This document shows, one piece after another, positions 43,118 through 51,122 of a stretch of DNA of 64,000 nucleotides. A program made the translations under genes and the position numbers. The stretch lies in assembly GCF_014654895.1 (NCBI RefSeq), contig NZ_BNBE01000001.1, positions 682,001 to 746,000 on the forward strand, given 5' to 3'. Each line of letters begins with the position of its first letter. The first letter of the stretch is position 1. Source of the DNA: Streptomyces filamentosus. GTDB lineage: Bacteria; Actinomycetota; Actinomycetes; Streptomycetales; Streptomycetaceae. Under the pieces are notes generated by a model. That model made no database searches. It saw only the letters and a program-made list of their open reading frames with translations, and had not been told where the DNA came from.

Positions 43118-43168
43118 CTGGAAGGACAAATGAGAGAGCATGGAACAGTTCTGGTCACGCCCTATGCG
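43118..43168 (+). promoter_or_regulatory. Candidate SARP-type phased repeats with -10 upstream of the SARP gene
   Basis: CTGGAAG (43118), AATGAGA (43129), ATGGAAC (43140) and CTGGTCA (43151) are in 11-bp phase and partly match the consensus at 33747-33790. TATGCG at 43163-43168 follows the last heptamer after 5 bp, the same spacing as there. It would drive the SARP gene with a leader of about 190 nt. Moderate to weak. Confidence 0.4.
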
Positions 43169-43359
43169 CGAGTCCGCCTCCATCGTCGCTCACCTGGACT
43201 TTCACCGGTTCACCGGTAAATCCGGCCAGCCGGTACTTTCGAAGCGGACGTTCCCCTTGGCCAGGGCTTCACTTCGGCCGTGGACATCCGTCCGAACGGA
43301 TTGCTAGCGTCACGGTCGTTCTCGGACGCACCCGGACATCCCCTTCCTGAGGAGCCCAC

Positions 43360-44217
43360 GTGGAATTCGGAGTTCTCGGTCCTGTCGTCATGAACGACGG
43401 TGGAATTTCCCACCTCCCGTCCGCACCGAAGACGCGCCAGATCCTCGCCCTGCTGCTGCTCAACGCGAATACGCCGGTGCCCGCGTCGGTGTGCATAGAG
43501 GAGCTGTGGGGGACGCAGGCGCCGCGCAGCGCGGTGCAGACCCTGCACACCTACGTCCTGCACATCCGGCGCGCGCTGGCCGGCTGCCCGTCGGTGACCA
43601 CTCCCGAACAGCCCAAGCAGATCCTCGTCACCAAGCACCAGGGCTACCAGATCTGCGTGGAGCAGGGCGGCCTCGACCTGCACCACTACGAGCGGCACAT
43701 GAACGACGCCCGCGCCGCCCAGGCGTCCGGCGACGACCAGCGGCTCGCCGCCTCGCTGCGCGCCGCGCTCGCCGTGTGGCGGGGGCCGACGCTGGTCGAC
43801 GTGCCGGCCGGACCGCGCCTGGAGGCGCGGATCGCGGGTCTGGAGGAGACCCGCCTGACCACCTTCGAGCGCTGCGTCGAGGCGGAGCTGCGGCTCGGCC
43901 TGCACCACGGACTGCTCGGCGAGCTGCGCGCGCTGACGGCCGACCACCCGACGCACGAGAACCTGCACGCCCAGTACATGCTGGCGCTGTACCGGTCGGG
44001 GCGCGTCGCGCAGGCGCTGGACGTCTACCACACGCTCCGCGAGAAGCTGAACGGCGAGCTGGGCCTCGAACCCTCGCCGCGGCTGCGCCACCTCCAGACG
44101 GCGATGCTCGCCGCCAACCCGGCGCTCGGCGTGGAGACCGCGCCCGACGCGGCCCTCTCGCTCGACCTGCTCACCCCGCACGGCGCCCCGGAGGCCCTGG
44201 AAGCGGCACGCCGATGA
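43360..44217 (+). CDS. SARP-family transcriptional activator
   Basis: A 285-aa Streptomyces antibiotic regulatory protein of the ActII-ORF4/DnrI type. Residues 1-95 are an OmpR-like winged helix (MEFGVLGPV, TRQILALLLLNAN, SVCIEELWG, LHTYVLHIRRAL), and about 100-245 form the bacterial transcriptional activation domain. GTG 43360 has GAGGAG just upstream. SARPs bind 11-bp-phased heptamers; such arrays occur at 33747-33790, 38231-38270 and 43118-43157, so this is the likely activator of the cluster and perhaps of itself. The stop overlaps the kinase start (ATGA). Confidence 0.94.
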   Translation: MEFGVLGPVVMNDGGISHLPSAPKTRQILALLLLNANTPVPASVCIEELWGTQAPRSAVQTLHTYVLHIRRALAGCPSVTTPEQPKQILVTKHQGYQICVEQGGLDLHHYERHMNDARAAQASGDDQRLAASLRAALAVWRGPTLVDVPAGPRLEARIAGLEETRLTTFERCVEAELRLGLHHGLLGELRALTADHPTHENLHAQYMLALYRSGRVAQALDVYHTLREKLNGELGLEPSPRLRHLQTAMLAANPALGVETAPDAALSLDLLTPHGAPEALEAARR

Positions 44218-45278
44218 CCGCCCCGGCGGCGCACGCCACGGCGGACTCGGCGTACGCCGGGGTGCTGGCCGGGGTGCCGCCCTTCACCGGGCTGCGGATC
44301 ACCGGCGTCGAGCGGCCCACGGCCACCGGCTTCGCCTCGCTGACCCTGTTCGTGACGGCCGAGGAACCCGGCGGCGCCGAACGGCGGTTCGTGGTCAGGG
44401 CGGCGCCCCGCGCCACCCGGGTCTACCCCGAGCCGCGGGTCGCGGAGCAGTACGAGCTGCTGCGCGTCCTCGGCCGGGACACCGCGGTCCCGGTGCCGGC
44501 CGTCCACCACTACGAGTCCTCCCCCGACCTGCTCGGCGGCCCGTTCTTCGTCATGGACCTGATCCCCGGCCGGGTGCCACCGGACTTCCCCTCGTACCAC
44601 CGGCAGGGCTGGATCGCCGAGCTGGCGGCGGCGGACCGCACCCGTCTGTGGTGGGCGTCCCTGGAGACGATGGCCGGGGTGCACCGGCTCGACGCCGAGC
44701 GGCTCGGTCTCGGTTTCGCGGCGCCGGACGGCGGGCCGCCCGGGGCCGCCCAGCAACTCGACCACTACGCGCGGCACCTGGACTTCTTCGGCTGCGCGGA
44801 CGATCCCGTCCTCGGCTCCGCGCTGTCCTGGCTGCGCGCGCACCTGCCCGCCGACCCGGGCCGGCCGGGGCTGCTGTGGGGCGACGCCCGGCTCGGCAAC
44901 ATCGTCTTCGGGGAGGACCTGCGGCCCGCGGTGCTGCTCGACTGGGAGATGACGGGGCTCGGTCCCGCCGAGGTCGACCTCGGCTGGTTCCTGTGGATGG
45001 ACGGCTTCCTGAGCGAGGGCATCGGCGCCGGACGGCTCGCGGGGCTGCCCGGCCGCGCGGAGACCGCCCGGCGGTACGGCGAGCTCCTCGGCCGCCCCCT
45101 GGCCCCCCTGTCCCCCTACGAGGTCCTGGCCGGTTTCCGCTTCGCGCTCATCACCCACCGGGTGGAACGCCTGGTGCTGGCCGCGCGGGTGATGCCGCCC
45201 GGCGCCCCCCTCGTCCTGCACGCCAACGCCAAGGCCCACCTGGGGCGGGTGCTGTCCCGGGTCGCCGCCTCCTCCTGA
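44214..45278 (+). CDS. Aminoglycoside-phosphotransferase-fold kinase
   Basis: A 354-aa APH/choline-kinase-family protein. The catalytic loop is LLWGDARLGNIVF (Trp where the Brenner motif usually has His) and the metal-binding Asp is in LLDWEMTGLGPAEVDLGW. It resembles ACAD10-like and antibiotic-inactivating kinases. It should phosphorylate a hydroxyl on a small molecule, either a pathway intermediate (activation for elimination) or the product (self-protection). It is translationally coupled to the SARP gene, an unusual pairing. The substrate is unknown. Confidence 0.82.
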   Translation: MTAPAAHATADSAYAGVLAGVPPFTGLRITGVERPTATGFASLTLFVTAEEPGGAERRFVVRAAPRATRVYPEPRVAEQYELLRVLGRDTAVPVPAVHHYESSPDLLGGPFFVMDLIPGRVPPDFPSYHRQGWIAELAAADRTRLWWASLETMAGVHRLDAERLGLGFAAPDGGPPGAAQQLDHYARHLDFFGCADDPVLGSALSWLRAHLPADPGRPGLLWGDARLGNIVFGEDLRPAVLLDWEMTGLGPAEVDLGWFLWMDGFLSEGIGAGRLAGLPGRAETARRYGELLGRPLAPLSPYEVLAGFRFALITHRVERLVLAARVMPPGAPLVLHANAKAHLGRVLSRVAASS

Positions 45279-45382
45279 CGGCGGCCATCCGCCCTCGACC
45301 TGCGCTCCAGCCGCCCCTGACACGCTCGACGGGTCAGTTCCTGTCCAGATTTCTCAGGCCACACCTCTGGGGGCGAGCGTCC

Positions 45383-45892
45383 ATGCCTGTCGAACCCGAC
45401 CAGTTCCGGAGGATCTTCGGAGCACTCTCCAGTTCCGTCGCCGTGATCACCGCGGCGGCCGCGGACGGCCCGAAGGGGTTCACCTGCACCGCGGTGACCG
45501 CCGTGTCGAAGACCCCGCCCCTGCTGCTCGTGTGCGCCGACGGCGGATCCCACACCCTGCCGGCCATCCTCGACTCGAAGGGCTTCGCGGTGAACTTCCT
45601 CGCCGCGGGCCGCGGCGCGCTGGCCGACCGCTTCGCCTCGTCCGACGCGCTCAAGTTCGCCGGGACGGCCTGGACGCCGTCCGCGCACGCCTGCGGCGCC
45701 CCGGTCCTGGGCCCGGAGGACACCGTGGCCGTCGCCGAGTGCCGGCTGCGCAGCGCCGACCGGGTGGGCGACCACTGGATCCTCGTCGGCAGCATCGAGC
45801 ACGGCGGGGACGTCCCGGACTCCGCGCCCCTGACGTACTACCGCCGGACGTACGACAGCCCGTCCGCCCACCGACTCGTCACCACTCCCTAA
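45383..45892 (+). CDS. Flavin reductase (FMN/FAD:NAD(P)H, ActVB-like)
   Basis: A 169-aa split-barrel flavin reductase. The region FGALSSSVAVITAA, KGFTCTAVTAVSKTPPLLLVCAD and SKGFAVNFLAAG is diagnostic of the HpaC/ActVB group. It supplies free reduced FMN to two-component monooxygenases. The luciferase-like gene begins 15 bp downstream and a second lies at 52954, so both may share it. The RBS is a weak GGGGGCGAG. Confidence 0.92.
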   Translation: MPVEPDQFRRIFGALSSSVAVITAAAADGPKGFTCTAVTAVSKTPPLLLVCADGGSHTLPAILDSKGFAVNFLAAGRGALADRFASSDALKFAGTAWTPSAHACGAPVLGPEDTVAVAECRLRSADRVGDHWILVGSIEHGGDVPDSAPLTYYRRTYDSPSAHRLVTTP

Positions 45893-45907
45893 GGTCCCGG
45901 AGAAGCC

Positions 45908-47062
45908 ATGAAGTTCGGAATCAACCTCTTCCCCACCACCGGGCCCGCCGACAAGAGCGCGGTCGCCCACTTCGACGACGCGCTGCGCCTGGCGGTGCTC
46001 GCCGAGGAGCTGGGCTTCCACCACGTGAAGACGGTCGAGCACTACTTCTTCGACTACGGCGGCTACAGCCCCGACCCGGTGACCTTCCTCGCCGCCGCGG
46101 CCGCCCGCACCCGGCGGATCCGGCTGATCACCGGCGCGGTGATCCCCGCCTTCACCCACCCGGTGAAGCTGGCCGGGCAGCTGGCGATGCTGGACAACCT
46201 CTCGCACGGCCGGCTCGACGTGGGCTTCGCCCGCGGCTTCCTGCCGGACGAGTTCGCCGCCTTCGAGATCCCGATGGACGAGAGCCGGGAGCGATTCGAG
46301 GAGGGCGTGGAGGCGTGCGAGCGCCTCTGGTCGGACGAGGACGTGGTCTTCCGGGGCCGCTTCCACACCTTCGGCCCGGTGACCCTGCTGCCGCGCCCGG
46401 CGCAGCGCCCGCGCCCGAAGGTGCTGGTCGCCGCGTCGATCACCCCGGAGTCCTGCGAGGCCGCGGGCCGCGCCGGGCGCGGCCTGATGCTGGTGCCCTC
46501 CATCAACAAGCCCGAGCGCACCCGCGAGATGATCGACCTGTACTGGAGCGCCCGCGCGGAGGCCGGCCACGACCCGGCCGGCGGCGAGATCCACCTCAGC
46601 TACAGCAGCTACCTGCACGAGGACGGCGCCACCGCCCGCGAGCGGGGCCGCGGCTACTCGGCCTACACCAACTCCAAGATGGTGGAGGCGGTCTCCGCCT
46701 GGGCCCACACCCGCAGCGGCGACTACGACGGCTACCAGCGGATCGTGGCCAAGGTGAACAGCGCCAACTTCGACAAGCAGGTCGACGAGGGCAAGGCCCT
46801 GGTCGGCTCGCCCGAGCAGGTGCGGGCGCAGGTGCGGCAGATCCGGGAGTGGTACGGCGACTGCACGGTCAGCCTCCAGGTGATCTCGGGCAACATGCCG
46901 TACGAGGAGTCGGTGCGCACCATGCGGCTGTTCGCCCAGGAGGTGATGCCGGGGTTCACCGCACCGGAGTTCACCGCACCGGAGAGCGCCACGGGCGGGA
47001 CCGCCGCGGCCGAGGCCGCCGGGGCCGAGGCCCCGGCGGGCGACGCGGTGCTCACCGGCTGA
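45908..47062 (+). CDS. Luciferase-like FMN-dependent monooxygenase
   Basis: A 384-aa TIM-barrel monooxygenase of the bacterial-luciferase superfamily (MFGINLFPTTG-type start, VEHYFFDYGGYSP, HGRLDVGFARGFLPDEF). It uses FMNH2 from the flavin reductase encoded immediately upstream. Luciferase-like oxygenases with a flavin reductase are known in rishirilide-type aromatic polyketide clusters, where they carry out oxidative rearrangement or Baeyer-Villiger-like steps. The last 35 residues are an Ala/Glu-rich tail with a repeated PEFTAPE, absent from its paralogue. Its 3' end overlaps the convergent CysN gene by 11 bp. Confidence 0.92.
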   Translation: MKFGINLFPTTGPADKSAVAHFDDALRLAVLAEELGFHHVKTVEHYFFDYGGYSPDPVTFLAAAAARTRRIRLITGAVIPAFTHPVKLAGQLAMLDNLSHGRLDVGFARGFLPDEFAAFEIPMDESRERFEEGVEACERLWSDEDVVFRGRFHTFGPVTLLPRPAQRPRPKVLVAASITPESCEAAGRAGRGLMLVPSINKPERTREMIDLYWSARAEAGHDPAGGEIHLSYSSYLHEDGATARERGRGYSAYTNSKMVEAVSAWAHTRSGDYDGYQRIVAKVNSANFDKQVDEGKALVGSPEQVRAQVRQIREWYGDCTVSLQVISGNMPYEESVRTMRLFAQEVMPGFTAPEFTAPESATGGTAAAEAAGAEAPAGDAVLTG

Positions 47063-48317
47063 GCGGAACCCTTCCTCCCCCGGCCATGCCGGCGGTGAGC
47101 GTGGCGCCGTCGGCCGGGTCGATCAGCAGGAAGGCCCCGGTGCCGCGGGAGCGGGCGTACGGATCCATCGGCACCGGCTCGAAGGTCCTCAGCACCATCG
47201 AGCCGATGTCGTTGACCCCGAGGCTGTCCGGCCGGTCCTGCCGGCTGGGCCGCCGGGTCAGCCCCATCTTCTGCGGCAGTTCCCTGACCACCGCCCCGAC
47301 GGTCCGGGTGCCGTGCTTGAGCAGGACCCGGTCGCCGGGCCTGAGCGGGCGTTCGTGGAGGTGGCAGACGGTGGCCTCGACGTCCTGGGTGACGGCCGGC
47401 GCGGCGTCGGCGGGGGCGATCACGTCCCCCCGGGAGACGTCGACGTCGTCGGCGAGCAGCACCGTGACGGACTGCGGCGCCCACGCGGCGTCGACGGACC
47501 GGCCGAGCAGGTCGATCCCGGTGACGGTGGTGGTCCTGCCGGAGGGGAGCACGGCGACCCTGTCCCCCACCCGCAGCACGCCGGCGGCGATCCGGCCCGC
47601 GTAGCCGCGGTAGTCGGGGTGCTCGGCGGTCTGCGGCCGGATCACGTACTGGACGGGGAAGCGGGCGGGCAGCAGCGGGGCGTCGGTCCCCACCGGGACG
47701 GTCTCCAGGTGCTCCAGGACGGTGGGGCCGCCGTACCAGTCCATCCGGACGGAGGGTTCCACGACGTTGTCCCCGGCGAGGGCGGAGATCGGGACGGCGG
47801 TGATCTCCGGGACGCCGAGCTCGGAGGCGTACGCGGTGAACTCCTCGGCGATCGCGGCGAAGACGGACTCCCGGTACCCGACGAGGTCCATCTTGTTGAC
47901 GGCGAGGACGACGTGCGGGACGCGGAGGAGGGCGGCGACGGCGGCGTGCCGGCGGGTCTGCTCGACGACGCCGTTGCGGGCGTCGACGAGGACCACGGCC
48001 AGTTCGGCGGTGGAGGCGCCGGTGACCATGTTGCGGGTGTACTGCACGTGGCCGGGGGTGTCGGCGAGGATGAAGCGGCGGCGGGCGGTGGCGAAGTAGC
48101 GGTAGGCCACGTCGATGGTGATGCCCTGCTCGCGCTCGGCCCGCAGGCCGTCGGTGAGCAGCGCCAGGTCGGGGGTGTCGCCGCGCGACGCCCGGACGAC
48201 CGCCTCCAGCTGGTCGGTGAGGACCGACTTGGAGTCGTGCAGCAGCCGGCCGACCAGGGTGGACTTGCCGTCGTCCACCGAGCCGGCGGTCGCGAGACGC
48301 AGTGTGTCGACAGTCAT
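47052..48317 (-). CDS. cysN: Sulfate adenylyltransferase subunit 1 (CysN GTPase)
   Basis: A 421-aa GTPase subunit of ATP sulfurylase. G motifs are GSVDDGKST, DTPGH and NKMD, followed by an EF-Tu-like domain II. It uses GTP hydrolysis to drive synthesis of adenosine 5'-phosphosulfate with CysD. CysC is a separate protein, so this is not a CysNC fusion. The start codon overlaps the CysD stop by one base (TGATG). The stop runs 11 bp into the convergent luciferase-like gene, leaving no room for a terminator. Confidence 0.95.
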   Translation of the reverse strand: MTVDTLRLATAGSVDDGKSTLVGRLLHDSKSVLTDQLEAVVRASRGDTPDLALLTDGLRAEREQGITIDVAYRYFATARRRFILADTPGHVQYTRNMVTGASTAELAVVLVDARNGVVEQTRRHAAVAALLRVPHVVLAVNKMDLVGYRESVFAAIAEEFTAYASELGVPEITAVPISALAGDNVVEPSVRMDWYGGPTVLEHLETVPVGTDAPLLPARFPVQYVIRPQTAEHPDYRGYAGRIAAGVLRVGDRVAVLPSGRTTTVTGIDLLGRSVDAAWAPQSVTVLLADDVDVSRGDVIAPADAAPAVTQDVEATVCHLHERPLRPGDRVLLKHGTRTVGAVVRELPQKMGLTRRPSRQDRPDSLGVNDIGSMVLRTFEPVPMDPYARSRGTGAFLLIDPADGATLTAGMAGGGRVPLSR

Positions 48318-49297
48318 CAGAAGTACCCTTCGCGCTTGCGGTCTTCCATCGCGGCCTCGGACATCTTGTCGTCGGCGCGGGTGGCGCCCCGTTCGGTGAG
48401 GCGGGAGGCGGCGATCTCGGCGATCACGGCGTCGAGCGTGGTGGCGTCGGAGTCGACGGCACCCGTGCACGACATGTCGCCGACGGTGCGGTAGCGGACC
48501 AGCCGCTTCTCGACCGTCTCGGTCTCCTTCGGACCGCCCCACTCGCCGGCGGTCAGCCACATCCCGTTGCGGGCGAACACCTCCCGCTCGTGGGCGAAGT
48601 AGATCTCCGGCAGCTCGATGCCCTCCCGGGCGATGTACTGCCACACGTCCAGCTCGGTCCAGTTCGACAGCGGGAAGACCCGCACGTGCTCACCCGGGGC
48701 GTGCCGGCCGTTGTACAGCTGCCACAGCTCCGGGCGCTGGCGGCGCGGGTCCCACTGGGAGAACTCGTCGCGCAGGGAGAAGACGCGTTCCTTGGCGCGG
48801 GCCTTCTCCTCGTCGCGGCGCCCGCCGCCGAAGACGGCGTCGAAGCGGTGCTGCTGGATGGCCTCGGTCAGCGGCACGGTCTGGAGCGGGTTGCGGGTCC
48901 CGTCCGGACGCTCGCGCAGCTTCCCGGCGTCGATGTACTCCTGCACGGAGGCGACGTGGAGGCGCAGCCCGTGCCGGGCGACGGCGCGGTCGCGGTAGGC
49001 GAGGACCTCGGGGAAGTTGTGCCCGGTGTCGACGTGCAGGAGCGTGAAGGGCACCGGCGCGGGAGCGAAGGCCTTCAGGGCCAGGTGCAGCATGACGATG
49101 GAGTCCTTGCCGCCGGAGAACAGGATCACCGGCCGCTCGAACTCGCCCGCCACCTCACGGAAGATGTGCACCGCCTCCGACTCCAGCGAGTCCAGGTGCG
49201 ACAGCGCGAACCGGCCGCCGTCCGCCGGGGCGTCCCCGGCGGGCGCGTGCGGGCGGGGGTGGGCGTGCGCGTGGGCGGAAACGGTCACGGCGGTCAC
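48317..49297 (-). CDS. cysD: Sulfate adenylyltransferase subunit 2 (CysD)
   Basis: A 326-aa ATP-sulfurylase catalytic subunit of the PP-loop family. LFSGGKDSIVMLHL is the PP-loop, and VFGGGRRDEEKARAKER and FPLSNWTELDVW are typical. It starts at GTG 49297 overlapping the CysC stop (GTGA). A His/Ala/Pro-rich N-terminal extension of about 25 residues is unusual. It makes APS with CysN. No PAPS reductase (CysH) or sulfite reductase gene is adjacent, so sulfate activation for sulfotransfer, not assimilation, is likely here. Confidence 0.95.
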   Translation of the reverse strand: MTAVTVSAHAHAHPRPHAPAGDAPADGGRFALSHLDSLESEAVHIFREVAGEFERPVILFSGGKDSIVMLHLALKAFAPAPVPFTLLHVDTGHNFPEVLAYRDRAVARHGLRLHVASVQEYIDAGKLRERPDGTRNPLQTVPLTEAIQQHRFDAVFGGGRRDEEKARAKERVFSLRDEFSQWDPRRQRPELWQLYNGRHAPGEHVRVFPLSNWTELDVWQYIAREGIELPEIYFAHEREVFARNGMWLTAGEWGGPKETETVEKRLVRYRTVGDMSCTGAVDSDATTLDAVIAEIAASRLTERGATRADDKMSEAAMEDRKREGYF

Positions 49298-49875
49298 AGC
49301 AACTGCCTCTCGACGAGCAGCGCGTGGAGCTGCGCCGCGGACTCCTGCACGGTCTGGTCGTGGGACGCGATCCGCAGATCGGGCGCCTCGGGGACCTCGT
49401 ACGGGTCGTCGACGCCGGTCAGGCCGGAGATCTCGCCCGCCGCCTGCCTGGCGTAGAGGCCCTTGACGTCGCGGACCGCGCAGACCTCCACCGGGGCGGC
49501 GACGTGCACCTCCAGGAACGGGACGCCGTGGGCGCGGTGGCGGGCGCGTACGGCCTCGCGGGCGTCGGCGTACGGGGCGATGACCGGCACGAGGACCTTG
49601 ACGCCGTTGCGGGCGAGGACCTCGGCGGCCGTGCCGATCCGCCGCACGTTGGTGGCCCGGTCCTCGCGGGAGAAGCCGAGGCCCGCCGAGAGGAAGGCCC
49701 GGACCTCGTCGCCGTCGAGGACCTCGACCCGATGGCCCTCCTCGCGCAGCCGGCCGGCCAGCTCGCGGGCGATCGTGGTCTTGCCGGCGCTCGGCAGGCC
49801 CGTGAGCCAGATCGTGGCTCCGCAGGTGCAGGCGCAGCGGGAGGTGGAGGCGGGACGGTGTTCCGTCACAACCAT
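49294..49875 (-). CDS. cysC: Adenylylsulfate kinase (APS kinase, CysC)
   Basis: A 193-aa APS kinase. WLTGLPSAGKTTIA is the Walker A motif, DGDEVRAFLS binds APS and GLYARQAAGEISGLTGVDDPYE is the conserved lid region. It converts APS to PAPS, the donor for the sulfotransferase at 7458-8195. GAGGAG precedes the ATG. The first gene of the CysC-CysD-CysN operon, whose members overlap by 1-4 bases. Confidence 0.96.
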   Translation of the reverse strand: MVVTEHRPASTSRCACTCGATIWLTGLPSAGKTTIARELAGRLREEGHRVEVLDGDEVRAFLSAGLGFSREDRATNVRRIGTAAEVLARNGVKVLVPVIAPYADAREAVRARHRAHGVPFLEVHVAAPVEVCAVRDVKGLYARQAAGEISGLTGVDDPYEVPEAPDLRIASHDQTVQESAAQLHALLVERQLL

Positions 49876-49972
49876 GGCTTCAACTCCTCGGCGGCCCGCC
49901 GCACGGGGCGGGCCGCTCACTCGTGGGTCGCTCGGGTCGCGCGATGGGACGGGCCGGTACACGTGGGTGACG

Positions 49973-50048
49973 GCCGGAGGGCGTACCGGTGCGGCGGGTC
50001 AGGGCAGCCGGAGGGCGTACCGGTGCGGGTCAGGGCAGCCGGAGGACG
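49973..50048. repeat. Tandem duplication at the 3' end of the MDR gene
   Basis: A 34-bp unit (49973-50006) and a 31-bp unit (50007-50037) share GCCGGAGGGCGTACCGGTGC and end GGGTCAGGGCA; a third partial copy starts at 50038. The second copy contains the stop codon of the MDR gene, so that gene's end has been duplicated downstream. Confidence 0.85.
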
Positions 50049-50953
50049 ACCTTGCCGTTGACGGACCGGCCCTCCAGCCGCTTCAGCGCCTCGGCCGGGT
50101 CGTCCCAGGGGGCGGTGACCGCGACCTGCGGGTCGAGCCGGCCGGCCGCGCAGAGCCCCAGCAGGGCGCCCAGGTCGGCCCCAGGGTCCTGGCGCTCGAT
50201 CTCGTCGAAGAGGAACACGTTGTGGAGGGAGACGCCGGGCCGGGCCCGTCCCCAGTCGGGCGGCAGCACCAGCTCGGAGCGGGTGGTGTTGCCGTACACG
50301 ACGGCGACGCCGCCGCGCCGCAGGGTGACGAAGGCCCGGGTCAGGACCTCCCCGCCGACGCTGTCGAAGAGCACGTCCGAGCCGCCGCCCGCCGCCTCCT
50401 CGTAGGTGGAGACGACCTCCGCGCCGAGTTCGGCGAGGCCCTGCCCGCGTTCGGGGGAGCCGGTCCAGGCGACGACGCGGGCGCCCGCCGCGGCGGCCAG
50501 CTGCACCGCGATCCGGCCGACGCCGCCGCCCGCGCCCGTCACCAGGACGGTGCGGCCGAGGAGCGGTCCCGCCTTGCGCAGCCCGTACCAGGCGGTGAGC
50601 GCCGCCACGGGCAGCGCGGCGGCCTGTTCGTCGGTGACGCCGGCGGGGATCTCGGCCAGCCGGGACACCGGCAGGGCGACCCGCTCCGACCAGCCCGCGC
50701 CGTCGGCGAGGCCGACGACCCGGGTGCCGGGCGCCGGGCCGGAGCCGTCGGCGGCGGCCTCGACGACCGTGCCGGCGACGTCCCAGCCCAGCCGGGTGCC
50801 GGCCGGGGAGACGGCGGCGAGCGCCAGTTCCCCGCGGTTGACGGAGACGGCGCGGACGCGGACGAGCGCCTCGCCCGGGCCCGCCACCGGGTCCGGGACC
50901 TCCTCGTGGCTCAGGCCGAAGGGGCCTTCGCCGGTGGTGAGCAGCGCTTTCAT
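50030..50953 (-). CDS. MDR-family enoyl/quinone reductase
   Basis: A 307-aa medium-chain reductase lacking zinc ligands. The NADPH motif is VTGAGGGVGRIAVQLAA and the N-terminus VSVNRGELALA is typical of quinone-oxidoreductase-like enzymes. Only weakly similar to the MDR at 38359-39330. In benzoisochromanequinone pathways such an enzyme (ActVI-ORF2) reduces an enone in the pyran ring; with two SDRs encoded beside it a similar post-PKS reduction is plausible. The stop codon lies within a tandem duplication. Confidence 0.85.
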   Translation of the reverse strand: MKALLTTGEGPFGLSHEEVPDPVAGPGEALVRVRAVSVNRGELALAAVSPAGTRLGWDVAGTVVEAAADGSGPAPGTRVVGLADGAGWSERVALPVSRLAEIPAGVTDEQAAALPVAALTAWYGLRKAGPLLGRTVLVTGAGGGVGRIAVQLAAAAGARVVAWTGSPERGQGLAELGAEVVSTYEEAAGGGSDVLFDSVGGEVLTRAFVTLRRGGVAVVYGNTTRSELVLPPDWGRARPGVSLHNVFLFDEIERQDPGADLGALLGLCAAGRLDPQVAVTAPWDDPAEALKRLEGRSVNGKVVLRLP

Positions 50954-51122
50954 CGGGGGGTCTCCTGACGGACGGGGCGGCGGGCGCCGTGACGGACGGA
51001 CAGGGCCGGGCGGGCGGCGCGGGCCGGGCCGGCGGAACGGACGGCTCGGGCGGAACGGACCGAGCGGACGGCGCGGCGCAGGCGGGCCATGCGGAGGGCG
51101 CCGGCCGCGCGGAGGGCGCGGA
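50954..51122. other. GC-rich intergenic segment
   Basis: A 169-bp gap between genes on the same strand. It contains two copies of GGCGGAACGGAC and many GGCGGGC elements. No promoter or gene is convincing. Confidence 0.35.

Noticed and set aside
43164..43307. Small 47-codon open frame starting at ATG 43164
   Set aside because: No ribosome-binding site, ordinary non-coding composition, and it lies in the probable leader of the SARP gene.
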